Origin: Geothrix terrae
GTDB lineage: Bacteria; Acidobacteriota; Holophagae; Holophagales; Holophagaceae
NCBI RefSeq assembly: GCF_022808775.1
Contig: NZ_JAKZLA010000006.1
Location: 1-64,000 of the forward strand
Reading direction: 5' to 3'
DNA: 64,000 nt
The position numbers and the translations under genes are program-made. Each line of letters starts with the position of its first letter. Positions within the stretch are counted from its first letter, which is position 1. Below the pieces are notes generated by a model, which saw only the letters and a list, made by a program, of their open reading frames with translations, had not been told where the DNA came from and did not search any database. Of the stretch, positions 9,043 through 18,651 are shown one piece after another.

Positions 9043-9626
9043 CGCTGCAGGGCCTTCAAAGCAAGGCGGATGGCCTCCGCCAGGGGCGGCTTCGAGGTGC
9101 GGAGGTCCGCCACCACCGGCAGCACCACGTCCTCCTTGAAGCCAAGATTCGTCAGGGCGGAGCGGAGGTTCTCCTCCCAGGGGTCGCCCGCAGGCCCGCC
9201 CGCCAAGCCGTCCAGGCCCGACAGGCCGCCCAGCTTCTCCGACAGCTCGAAGCACATCTTCTCGGCGGTCTTCTTCCCCACGCCGGGGATGCGCGTGAGG
9301 GCCTTCACGTCCCGGCCCCGGATGGCCCGCACCAGGTCCTCGAGGCTGAGGGCGCCCAGGGCCGCCAGGGCCATCTTGGGCCCCACGCCGTCCACCTTCA
9401 CCAGCAGCCGGTAGAGCTCCCGCTCCTGGGTGGAGGAGAAGCCCAGCAGCGCGATCTCGTTCTCGCGCACCAACAGCTCCGTGTGCAGTACTACCTGGGA
9501 GCCCGACTCCGGCAGCAGGCCGTAGGTGGAGAGGCTGATGGCCGCGGCGTAGCCCACGCCCCCGCACTCGACGAGGGCCAGGTTCGGCAGCTTCTGGATG
9601 AGTTCCCCGCGCAGGCGTCCGATCAT
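9039..9626 (-). CDS. ruvA: Holliday junction DNA helicase subunit RuvA
   Basis: 195 residues, the usual size. The N-terminal OB fold opens MIGRLRGELI, and the two helix-hairpin-helix motifs are visible as KVDGVGPKMALAAL (about 77-90) and IPGVGKKTAEKMCFEL (about 112-127). The C-terminal domain III (about 150-195) that contacts RuvB is present. RuvA tetramers hold the four-way junction while RuvB drives branch migration. Neither ruvB nor ruvC lies next to it; instead it is coupled to a hydroxyacid dehydrogenase. Confidence 0.96.
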   Translation of the reverse strand: MIGRLRGELIQKLPNLALVECGGVGYAAAISLSTYGLLPESGSQVVLHTELLVRENEIALLGFSSTQERELYRLLVKVDGVGPKMALAALGALSLEDLVRAIRGRDVKALTRIPGVGKKTAEKMCFELSEKLGGLSGLDGLAGGPAGDPWEENLRSALTNLGFKEDVVLPVVADLRTSKPPLAEAIRLALKALQR

Positions 9627-9677
9627 GTTTCGAGGATACCGGAAGGGAAACCCCCGGGACGGCGGCGTTTCCTGCCG

Positions 9678-10811
9678 CTACATCCAGTAGCGGAAGAGCG
9701 AGTCCACCAGCCGGGCGACCACGTCGCCGTTGCGCCGGTTGCGCTCCTCGCGGCCGGGAAGCTCCGGATAGGCCGGCACGGGATCGTGCAGGGTCCGCCC
9801 GACTTCCGGCCCCAGCAGGTCGCGCCAGCGGTCCAGCCATGCGTCGGGAAGCCTTTCCGGGATGGGGAGGTCCATCAGCGTGAGATAGAGGATCGTCCAG
9901 ACCCTGGCCACGACCTGGGCCTCGTAGCCGCCGCCCAGGGTGAAGAGCGCCCGGCCCTGGGTGTGGTCGGCGGCCAGGTCGAGGATCCGGCCGTAGAGGG
10001 CCTGGAAGGCCTGGGTGGTCAGGGCCAAGTCTCCGAGAGGGTCGGCGAAATGCGCGTCCGCGCCGGCCTGCACCACCAGGACGTGGGGCGAGAACCACTC
10101 CAGGGCCCGCGGCACCACGGCGTCGAAGGCCTCCAGGTAGCTCTCGGACTCCGTGAAGGGCTCCAGGGGAATGTTGACGCTGAGTCCCCGCGCGGTGCCG
10201 GCGCCCAGCTCCTGGATGTGGCCGGTGCCGGGATAGAGGTAGTGCCCCGTCTCATGCAGGCTGATGGTCAGCACCTGATCACTGTCGTAGAAGAGGCTCT
10301 GGACCCCGTCCCCGTGGTGGAGGTCGATGTCGAGGTAGGCCACGCGCCAGCCATGACGCACCATGGCCCGGATGGCCACGGCCAGGTCGTTGTACATGCA
10401 GAACCCCGCCGCCCGGTTCTTTTGGGCGTGGTGCAGCCCTCCGCCCAGCTGGAGCACCCGGGTCTCGGCCCCCTCCATCAGGAGCCGCGCCCCGTGGAGG
10501 GTTCCACCCACCAGCCAGCGGGCCGCGAGGTCCATGCCGGGGAAGATGGGGTTGTCCGGCGTCCCCAACCCGAACTGCTCGGCCTCGGGTCTGGACCCGC
10601 CGTGATCCAGGGCCTCGACCATGGCCACGTAGGCCTCGTCGTGGATCGTGAGGATCTCCTCCCGGGTGGCCGGAGGCGCCGCGATGGGCGAGGTGGCGTG
10701 ACCCAGGGTGTGGATCAGGTCCAGGAGCATGGCGAGCCGCGCCGGCGTGAAGGGGTGCTCCGGCCCGAAGTCGTACCCGGCGTACTCCGGGCGGTAGATC
10801 AGTGCTGCCAT
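9678..10811 (-). CDS. acuC: AcuC-type protein lysine deacetylase (class I HDAC fold)
   Basis: About 377 residues from ATG 10811 (MAALIYRPEYAGYDFG). Catalytic and zinc-site signatures are intact: the tandem His in GGGLHHAQ, DIDLHHGDG (zinc Asp and His), GADAHFADPLGD (second zinc Asp) and the late Tyr in LGGGYEAQ. In Bacillus subtilis AcuC removes acetyl groups from the active-site lysine of acetyl-CoA synthetase. The start lies 13 bases inside the end of the upstream CBS-ACT gene, so the two are translationally coupled. With the GNAT gene upstream and the divergent acyl-CoA synthetase it forms a reversible acylation locus. Confidence 0.9.
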   Translation of the reverse strand: MAALIYRPEYAGYDFGPEHPFTPARLAMLLDLIHTLGHATSPIAAPPATREEILTIHDEAYVAMVEALDHGGSRPEAEQFGLGTPDNPIFPGMDLAARWLVGGTLHGARLLMEGAETRVLQLGGGLHHAQKNRAAGFCMYNDLAVAIRAMVRHGWRVAYLDIDLHHGDGVQSLFYDSDQVLTISLHETGHYLYPGTGHIQELGAGTARGLSVNIPLEPFTESESYLEAFDAVVPRALEWFSPHVLVVQAGADAHFADPLGDLALTTQAFQALYGRILDLAADHTQGRALFTLGGGYEAQVVARVWTILYLTLMDLPIPERLPDAWLDRWRDLLGPEVGRTLHDPVPAYPELPGREERNRRNGDVVARLVDSLFRYWM

Positions 10812-11425
10812 GGCTTCTGGATGGGCCACAGGACCTCGAACTCCGCCTGCCGGAGCTCGTCCGCCAGGGGGCGGATCTGGTTGGAATCCACCCGCAGCAC
10901 CGTGCGGACAGCCTCGGGCGAGGGGTAGGTGAGGATGGAGTGGATGTTGACGTGGCGCTCCGCGAGGAAGGCCGTGAGGCGGGCCAGCTCGCCGGGCCGG
11001 TCCGCAAGGGCCACCTCGAGCCGGGAAGAGGGCTTGGTCACCCCGGTGAGGATCATCAGGGCGTCCAGCAGGTCCATGCCCGTGAGGATGCCCACCAGCT
11101 CCATGCCGTCCACCACAGGCAGGCAGCCGATCTTGTGCTCCCGCATGATCCGGGCGGCATCCTCCACGGGATCCAGGGGATCCGCCGTCAGGGGCGGGCT
11201 GCTCATGACGGCGGAGACGGGGTCCCCGGCGGGTCGGGGGTGCTGGCAGAGGCTGCTGGTGGCCAGGCGGAGGTCGCGGTCCGTGAGGACGCCCACCAGG
11301 CGTCCCCGGTCCACCACCGGCAGGTGGCGGAAGCCGCGGTCCTGGAGCAGCTGGTAGGCCTCTCCGATGGTGGCCTCCGCGGAGACCACTGTCACCGGCC
11401 GGCGCATCATCTCCTTCACGAGCAT
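10799..11425 (-). CDS. acuB: AcuB-like CBS-CBS-ACT regulatory protein
   Basis: 208 residues: two CBS domains (about 1-60 and 70-130, with LPVVDRGRLVGVLTDRDL and LPVVDGMELVGILTGMDL), then an ACT domain (about 135-205, RPGELARLTAFLAERHVNIHSI). This is exactly the AcuB domain order. CBS pairs usually sense adenylate nucleotides or S-adenosyl compounds and ACT domains sense amino acids; the ligand here is unknown. It sits between the acyltransferase and the deacetylase genes, so it probably tunes one of them according to energy state. It begins 18 bases after the acyltransferase gene ends. Confidence 0.85.
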   Translation of the reverse strand: MLVKEMMRRPVTVVSAEATIGEAYQLLQDRGFRHLPVVDRGRLVGVLTDRDLRLATSSLCQHPRPAGDPVSAVMSSPPLTADPLDPVEDAARIMREHKIGCLPVVDGMELVGILTGMDLLDALMILTGVTKPSSRLEVALADRPGELARLTAFLAERHVNIHSILTYPSPEAVRTVLRVDSNQIRPLADELRQAEFEVLWPIQKPWQH

Positions 11426-11443
11426 GGCGGTCCTCCTCGGGAT

Positions 11444-13882
11444 TCAGGGCTTGCGGAACCCGACCTGGGTGAAGGTCAGGCGCAGGTCCGGCTGCAGGGG
11501 CAGAGGGCTGAGGGCGCCGGTCTCACCGTGTACGGCGACCTGGGCCTCCAGGGTGTGGAGCCAGGGCAGCTCCTCCACGAGCTGGGTCAGGCGGCCCAGA
11601 GTCTCGCCCAGCCCGTTGCCAGGCGGCAGGTGCATCCGCTCGAGGACGTCGGCGATATCCAGGTCCGTGAGCGGGGTGATGCGCAGGATGGAGCCCACGC
11701 CCTGGCGGTGGAAGCGCCAGATGGGCCCGAAGTCGGGATCCGTGGTGAGGTTGAGCCCCACCCTGGGGCCTCGCCGCTCGGCGGGCTCCGGGAGGTTCGT
11801 GACGGGGACGCCGAAGAGCCCCATGAGCTCCCGGGCCTGGGTTGCGGAGAGGATCGCCTGGGCGGAATCGGGCAGCTTCTCCACCAGCTGCTCCACGCGC
11901 CGCCGGGCCTCGCCGGCATTGATGTCCGCGTAGCCCTGGAACCGGCCCGGGGGCTGCCGGCGGAAGTGGGCGTACTGGACCACCTTGGACAGGGCCAGGG
12001 CCGCCGACTCCGGAAAGCGGTAGGAGGGGAAGGTTCGGTTCAGGCCGCCGCTCTCGCCGAGGGCGGTCGACCCCACCGGAATGGCGCCGCTCACGCCCAT
12101 GAGGGAGAGCAGGGTGGGTTTGGGGATGCCCGTGGTCTGTTCGGCCCGCACGGCGGCCCGCCGGATGGCCCGGGCCACCAGGTCAGGATCGCAGTCCCCC
12201 AGGCAGGCGAAGGAGGCGATGAGGGCGTCCACCTCGGGATGCTCCAGAGCCTCCCGGCAGGCCCGTTCATAGTGTTCCGCCGTGGCCATGGCGTGGAGGT
12301 CCACCACGCCGGGACCCGCGATCCGCATGCCGTGGGATTCGCAGGCGTCCGCGCAGATGGTGGCCACGCCGCCGGAATTGCTGACGATGGCCACCCGGTC
12401 GCCCCGCGGGAGGGGCTGGTGCGAGAGCAGCAGCGCGATGTCGAACAGATCCTCCAGGGTGTCGGCCCGGATCACGCCGGCCTGGTGGAAGAGGGCCTCC
12501 ACCTCCGCGTCGTTCTGGGGACTCGCCGCGATGTGGGCCTGGGCGACGCGCCGCCCGGCATGGCTCCGGGCGCTCTTCACGCAGAGCACGGGCTTGCGGT
12601 GGGAGATCCGGCGGGCCAGCCGGGCGAAGCGGCGCGGATTCCCGAAGGTCTCCAGGTAGAGCAGGGCCAGGTCCGTGTCCGGGTCCTCCTCCCAGTACTG
12701 GAGCAGATCGTTGCCCGAGACGTCGGCCCGGTTCCCGGCGGAGACGAAGGAGGAGAACCCCAACCCGCGCTCCGCGGCGTACTGCAGGATCACCACGCCC
12801 AGGGCCGCGGAGTGGCTGAAGAAACCCACCCGTCCGCGCGGCGGCATCGCCGTGGCCAGGCTGGCGTTCAACTGGACGGCGGCGTGGGTATTGAGGAGCC
12901 CCAGGCAGTTGGGGCCCACCAGGCGCGCCCCGCGGCTGCGGGCGAGGCGCACCAGCCGTTCCTGGCGCCGGGCCCCCTCCGGGCCCGTCTCGGCGAATCC
13001 GGCGGTGAGGACCAGGAGGCCGCGCGCGCCCTTGTCCAGGGCCCGCCGGGCGAGGGCGGACACCTTGGCCGCCGGCACCGCCAGTACCACCAGATCCGGG
13101 GCCTCCGGCAGGGAGGCCAGGGAAGGATAGGCCTGCATGCCTTCGATGGTCTTGGCCCTGGGGTTGACCGGATAGACCGTGCCTTGGAAGCCTCCCTTGA
13201 GGATGTTGCGGAAGATGGTGCTCCCCACGGAGCCGGGATCCCGGGAGGCCCCCACCACGGCCACGCTGCCCGGCCGCAGGAGCGGCACCAGGGAGTTGGC
13301 GGTGGCCACCCGCTCGCGGATCTCGGCCCGTTCCCGCTGGGCCTCGGGGGCGCTCAGGGGGAACCGCACATGGATGATGCCGCCCTCCATGGCCCGGGTG
13401 GTCTCGAACCCGGAGTCCCGGAAGACATTGACCATCTTCTGGTTCTCATGGAGCACCTCGGCCTCGAAGCCGACATAGCCCGCGCCCGCCGCCAGACCTG
13501 CGAGCCGCTCGAGGATCAGCGTGCCGATGCCCCGCCCCTGATGGGCGTCCGCGATCATGAACGCAACCTCGGCGACGGCCCCGCCATCGCCCACGTAGTT
13601 CCCCAGGCCCAGCACCTGCTGCTCCGCCCCCTCGCCCTCGATGGCCAGGAGGCAGGCCCGCTGGCGGGGGTTCTCGTCGCAGAGATCCTCCACGAACTTG
13701 CGGGAGACGCTCGACACGCCGCCCATGAAGCGCATGGCCATGCTCTCCCGGGAGAGCCCGCGGATGAAGGTCTCCACGCGGTCCGTGTCCTCCGGGGAGG
13801 CGATCCGTAGCAAGACCCCCTGGCCGTCCTTCAGGAGGACGAATTCCCGGTAGCCTGCGCCGTCAGGGATGATGCTGAACAC
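11444..13882 (-). CDS. Pat-like protein lysine acyltransferase: GNAT + NDP-forming acyl-CoA synthetase fusion
   Basis: 812 residues. The N-terminal GNAT domain (about 20-175) has the acetyl-CoA loop QGRGIG (115-120). Then come the CoA-binding domain (about 195-320, VAVVGASRDPGSVG) and succinyl-CoA-ligase-like domains (about 345-590, FFSHSAALG; phospho-His position kept as H450 in AQAHIA). The remaining C-terminus resembles only the start of an ATP-grasp domain (ARELMGLFGVPV): the following segment with the ATP lysine and the KI.S.dI.HK motif is missing. So it is unlikely to make acyl-CoA and more likely senses a ligand and acetylates proteins, as Salmonella Pat does (there GNAT is C-terminal). 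First gene of the acu operon, divergent from the acyl-CoA synthetase. Confidence 0.85.
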   Translation of the reverse strand: MFSIIPDGAGYREFVLLKDGQGVLLRIASPEDTDRVETFIRGLSRESMAMRFMGGVSSVSRKFVEDLCDENPRQRACLLAIEGEGAEQQVLGLGNYVGDGGAVAEVAFMIADAHQGRGIGTLILERLAGLAAGAGYVGFEAEVLHENQKMVNVFRDSGFETTRAMEGGIIHVRFPLSAPEAQRERAEIRERVATANSLVPLLRPGSVAVVGASRDPGSVGSTIFRNILKGGFQGTVYPVNPRAKTIEGMQAYPSLASLPEAPDLVVLAVPAAKVSALARRALDKGARGLLVLTAGFAETGPEGARRQERLVRLARSRGARLVGPNCLGLLNTHAAVQLNASLATAMPPRGRVGFFSHSAALGVVILQYAAERGLGFSSFVSAGNRADVSGNDLLQYWEEDPDTDLALLYLETFGNPRRFARLARRISHRKPVLCVKSARSHAGRRVAQAHIAASPQNDAEVEALFHQAGVIRADTLEDLFDIALLLSHQPLPRGDRVAIVSNSGGVATICADACESHGMRIAGPGVVDLHAMATAEHYERACREALEHPEVDALIASFACLGDCDPDLVARAIRRAAVRAEQTTGIPKPTLLSLMGVSGAIPVGSTALGESGGLNRTFPSYRFPESAALALSKVVQYAHFRRQPPGRFQGYADINAGEARRRVEQLVEKLPDSAQAILSATQARELMGLFGVPVTNLPEPAERRGPRVGLNLTTDPDFGPIWRFHRQGVGSILRITPLTDLDIADVLERMHLPPGNGLGETLGRLTQLVEELPWLHTLEAQVAVHGETGALSPLPLQPDLRLTFTQVGFRKP

Positions 13883-13987
13883 AGGGTGCCTCGCGGATCG
13901 GGGTGCAATGCGACCACCCTATCATGCGCCCCCGGGGCCGGGCCCTACTTGAGATCCTTTCTCCCCCTGCATGTCGTTTTTCATCCT

Positions 13988-14009
13988 GGACGGCCAGTCA
14001 TGGCCGTCC
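13988..14009. promoter_or_regulatory. Perfect 9-bp inverted repeat upstream of the acyl-CoA synthetase
   Basis: Arms GGACGGCCA (13988-13996) and TGGCCGTCC (14001-14009) around GTCA, 40 bases before the synthetase ATG and in the divergent intergenic gap. There is no T-tract, so a protein operator or a 5'-leader hairpin is more likely than a terminator. Confidence 0.45.
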
Positions 14010-14049
14010 TAGATTGCTCTATACCCCCCAAGCGAATCAGGAGGACCAG

Positions 14050-15726
<1,677 letters not shown>

Positions 15727-15754
15727 CCATCGCCCTGGGAAGCCCGCTGCAACT

Positions 15755-15770
15755 TACCTGAGGACAGGTA
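15755..15770. promoter_or_regulatory. Short inverted repeat TACCTG-AGGA-CAGGTA
   Basis: Perfect 6-bp arms around 4 bases, about 90 bp before the acyl-CoA dehydrogenase start. Spacing fits a small repressor operator (for example a fatty-acid TetR/FadR type), but a chance palindrome cannot be excluded. Confidence 0.25.
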
Positions 15771-15857
15771 TTGGAAGGGCGGGCTCCCCATCGAAGAATG
15801 GAGATCCGTCCCCGTTCCCGTCACCCATCCCCTCAGCCACGCTTTCCGGAGGTTCCC

Positions 15858-17693
15858 ATGAAGTACCTGGACGATGCCCGTGACATCAAGTTCAACCTCC
15901 TCGAATGGCTGGATCTGGATGCGGTCTTGAAGGCCGAGGCCTATCAGGAGGTCGATCGCGACCAGCTGGCCATGGTGCTCGACGAGGCGCTCAAGGTGGC
16001 CAAGGGCAGCGTGGCCGCCTGCAACGAGGTCGGCGACCGGGTCGGCGCCCAGTGGGAGAGCGGCAAGGTCCGCCTGCCGGACGGGTTCGCCGAGGCCTTC
16101 CAGGATCTCGCCTCCGGCGGCTGGATCAGCGCCACCATGAATCCCGAGTTCGGTGGCATGGGCCTGCCGGAAGCCGTGGGCACCGGCATCAGCGAGTACC
16201 TCATGGGCGCGAACACGGCTCTGGGTCTCAAGGTGCTGCTCACCCGAGGCGCCGCCCACCTCATCGAGACCTTCGGGAGCGACGAGCTGAAGGCGGTCTA
16301 TTGCGAAAAGATGTACACCGGGGAATGGACCGGCACCATGTGCCTCACCGAGGCCGGCGCCGGCAGCGACCTGGGCGCGCTCACCACCAAGGCCGTGAAG
16401 CAGGCGGACGGCTCGTACCTCATCACCGGCGAGAAGATCTTCATCACCAGCGGTGACCACGAGCTCGTGCCGAACATCGTCCACGCCGTGCTGGCCCGCA
16501 CGCCGGATGCTCCCGCCGGCCCCAAGGGGCTCAGCCTCTTCGTGGTGCCCAAGGTCCGTGTGAACGCGGACGGCAGCCTCGGCGCGCCCAACGATGTGGC
16601 CTGCGCGGGCATCGAGCACAAGCTGGGCATCCACGGCTCGCCCACCTGCAGCCTCGTGTTCGGGAGCAACGGCGGAACCCAGGGCTTCCTCCTGGGCCAG
16701 GAAGGACAGGGCCTCCCCCACATGTTCCTGATGATGAACGCCGCCCGGTACGAGGTGGGCGTCCAGGGCCTGGGCAACGCCAGCGCCGCCCACCAGGCGG
16801 CCCTGGCCTATGCGAAGGAGCGCCTGCAGGGCCGCGCCCCCGGGGCCGCCAAGGGCGCCTCGCAGTCGCTCATCGTCGAGCACCCGGACGTGCGCCGGAT
16901 GCTCCTCATGCAGTCCGCCTACGTCCAGGCCATGCGCGCCCTCGTGACCTACACGGCCTGGTGCATGGACATGGCTCACGTCTCCGCCGGGGAGGAGCGC
17001 GACCGCTGGCAGGGGCTGGTAGAGCTGTTCACCCCCGTCTGCAAGGCCTGGTGCTCCGACTGGGGCTTCCGGGTGACCGAGTGGGCCCTCCAGACCTTCG
17101 GCGGCTACGGCTACACCATGGAATACCCCGCGGAGCAGTACCTCCGAGACTGCAAGATCGCCTCGATCTACGAAGGCACCAACGGCATCCAGGCCCTGGA
17201 CCTGGTGGGCCGGAAGTTCCGCATGCAGGAGGGCCGTCCCGTGAAGGCCCTGATGGGCCAGGTGGGGGCCGCGGTCCAGGCCCTGGCCGCGGATCCGGTT
17301 CTCGGTCCCTCCGCCCGCCAGCTGGGCGAGGCCGCGAAGGCGTTGGGAACGGTGCTCCAGGAGATCCCCGCCCACGAGAACGCCGCCCTGCTGACGGGTC
17401 TGAACGCCGTGCCCATCCTGGACATGGTCGGCCACATGGTGGCGGGCCACTTGCTGCTCCAGCAGGCCGTCCTGGCCAAGGGGAAGCTCACCGCGCTGCT
17501 GCAGGAGCGAGGCGTGGACGCCGCCGATGCCAAGGCCGTCCAGGCCCTCCTGGCCGGCAGCTCCGAGGCCGCCTTCTACCAGAACAAGGTGCAGGCGGCG
17601 ATCCACTTCGCCCATCGCGGCCTGCCCCTGGTGGCCGCCCAGGCGGTGGCTCTGCGCGCTGGCGAGACCGCACCCATGGAGGCGGTGTTCTAG
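15858..17693 (+). CDS. Acyl-CoA dehydrogenase
   Basis: 611 residues from ATG 15858 (GGAGG 5-9 bases upstream). The long form with a C-terminal extension, as in the AcdA/FadE5-type group. Signatures: CLTEAGAGSDLGALTTKA (FAD/substrate segment), ITGEKIFITSGDHE, ARYEVGVQGLG, and the C-terminal QTFGGYGYTMEYPAEQYLRDCKI with YEGTNGIQALDLV carrying the Glu of the usual active-site loop. It oxidises acyl-CoA to 2-enoyl-CoA with electrons going to ETF. Placed after the acyl-CoA synthetase, it suggests activation then oxidation of an organic acid. A strong terminator follows. Confidence 0.92.
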   Translation: MKYLDDARDIKFNLLEWLDLDAVLKAEAYQEVDRDQLAMVLDEALKVAKGSVAACNEVGDRVGAQWESGKVRLPDGFAEAFQDLASGGWISATMNPEFGGMGLPEAVGTGISEYLMGANTALGLKVLLTRGAAHLIETFGSDELKAVYCEKMYTGEWTGTMCLTEAGAGSDLGALTTKAVKQADGSYLITGEKIFITSGDHELVPNIVHAVLARTPDAPAGPKGLSLFVVPKVRVNADGSLGAPNDVACAGIEHKLGIHGSPTCSLVFGSNGGTQGFLLGQEGQGLPHMFLMMNAARYEVGVQGLGNASAAHQAALAYAKERLQGRAPGAAKGASQSLIVEHPDVRRMLLMQSAYVQAMRALVTYTAWCMDMAHVSAGEERDRWQGLVELFTPVCKAWCSDWGFRVTEWALQTFGGYGYTMEYPAEQYLRDCKIASIYEGTNGIQALDLVGRKFRMQEGRPVKALMGQVGAAVQALAADPVLGPSARQLGEAAKALGTVLQEIPAHENAALLTGLNAVPILDMVGHMVAGHLLLQQAVLAKGKLTALLQERGVDAADAKAVQALLAGSSEAAFYQNKVQAAIHFAHRGLPLVAAQAVALRAGETAPMEAVF

Positions 17694-17711
17694 GCACCTG
17701 CCCGCCCATGA

Positions 17712-17740
17712 GAAAGCCCCCTGGCGACAGGGGGCTTTTC
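17712..17740 (+). terminator. Intrinsic terminator of the acyl-CoA dehydrogenase
   Basis: 11-bp perfect stem AAAGCCCCCTG / CAGGGGGCTTT with loop GCGA, ending in TTTTCCTTT. Strong Rho-independent terminator. Confidence 0.9.
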
Positions 17741-17743
17741 CTT

Positions 17744-17763
17744 TGGTGGACCTGATCAGGATC
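17744..17763. repeat. Direct copy of the tRNA-Ala 3' end (attachment-site-like)
   Basis: The 20 bases TGGTGGACCTGATCAGGATC are identical to 17908-17927, the CCA end, acceptor strand and part of the T arm of the tRNA-Ala gene. The copies are 164 bp apart in the same orientation and on the 3' side of the tRNA, where integrases leave attL/attR. The 144 bp between them hold only the tRNA terminator and no gene, so this would be a remnant or excision scar. A local slippage duplication is the alternative. Confidence 0.6.
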
Positions 17764-17869
17764 ATGGGGCCCGCCTCCGCGAGCCGTGCGAGCGGGAGCA
17801 GGCTCCAGTGGAGCCTGCGATAGGTGGGCTGACGACCGACAGGAGATATCGGCGAGGTCGTCCATGACA

Positions 17870-17896
17870 GAGAAACGGCGGCCCGAAGACCGCCGT
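17870..17896 (-). terminator. Terminator of tRNA-Ala
   Basis: On the minus strand ACGGCGG and CCGCCGT pair around an 8-base loop and are followed by TTCTCT, 12 bases past the tRNA 3' end. Confidence 0.65.
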
Positions 17897-17907
17897 AACC
17901 ATGAGAC

Positions 17908-17983
17908 TGGTGGACCTGATCAGGATCGAACTGACGACCTCTGCATTGCGAACGCAGCGCTCTCCCAGCTGAGCTACAGGCCC
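17908..17983 (-). tRNA. tRNA-Ala (anticodon CGC)
   Basis: The 76-base minus-strand sequence folds as a complete cloverleaf. The acceptor GGGCCTG pairs with CAGGTCC, giving the G3-U70 wobble that identifies alanine tRNAs. The D arm contains AGCTCAGCTGGGAGAGC, the anticodon arm CTGCG-TTCGCAA-TGCAG has CGC at 34-36, and the T arm includes GTTCGATCC. The CCA end is encoded. It reads GCG codons, common in this GC-rich genome. Confidence 0.97.
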
Positions 17984-18017
17984 TGGATCCCCCAGTTTAG
18001 CGAGCTCTCGGCTCGCG

Positions 18018-18572
18018 TCAATGCAATGGATGGGGGGCCAGAAGATCCTCCAGGAAGAAGGCGGCGAGTTCTGCTCGGCCCTCCAGCCCAGCTTTGCGGT
18101 AGATGGCCTGCGCCTGCTGGCGGACCGTGGGCTCCCGGGTGTCACGAAGGGCAGCGATGTCCCGGGTGCTCAATCCCTTGAGTAGGAGCAGGGCCACCTC
18201 CCGCTCCGCGTCGGTCAGGTGCCACCGGTCGAACTGCTGGTCGATGGCTTCCGAGAGCCCCCGGAGCAGATCGGCGGCCTCCGCGCGCCAGTGGTTGGCC
18301 TCGGCCTGCACCTTGGCCAGGTCGCGACGGAGCCGATGGACATCCTGGCTGCGCGCCTGGAGCGCGCGAAACATCCAGAGCGACATGGCGAGTGCCAGGA
18401 CCGCCGCCAATCCTTCGACGATGAGATGACCCCAGCCTGCGGAGCGGAGCAGGCGGTCGGTCGCCAGATCCAAGATGAGCAGGGCACCTACCGCCAGCAG
18501 CGCCAAGGCGAAGGCGCGGGTCGGGTGCCATCGGCCTTCTGTCGGATCCTCCCGTCCAATGCCTTGCCCCAT
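18018..18572 (-). CDS. Membrane-bound LuxR-type transcriptional regulator
   Basis: 184 residues from ATG 18572 (GGGAGG 5 bases upstream). Two membrane helices (about 19-38 and 47-68) are followed by a coiled coil (about 75-105) and a C-terminal LuxR/FixJ helix-turn-helix (about 120-180; LTDAEREVALLLLKGLSTRDIA, then a KAGLEGRAEL ending). The same layout occurs in a family often found beside cytochrome b561-like genes. The gene is divergent from such a cytochrome here and shares its promoter gap of 79 bp, so it may control it. No sensor domain other than the membrane part is seen. Confidence 0.8.
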   Translation of the reverse strand: MGQGIGREDPTEGRWHPTRAFALALLAVGALLILDLATDRLLRSAGWGHLIVEGLAAVLALAMSLWMFRALQARSQDVHRLRRDLAKVQAEANHWRAEAADLLRGLSEAIDQQFDRWHLTDAEREVALLLLKGLSTRDIAALRDTREPTVRQQAQAIYRKAGLEGRAELAAFFLEDLLAPHPLH

Positions 18573-18651
18573 GAGGCCCTCCCTGCATCGGCCATGCGTT
18601 GGATGGCCCGTCTTTTCACTGTGGCTGATGCTGCTCAGGCGGGAGGCTACC

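Noticed and set aside
10802-13810. A 1002-codon plus-strand frame
   Set aside because: Antisense shadow of the Pat-like gene; His/Gly/Gln-rich low-information translation with no motif.
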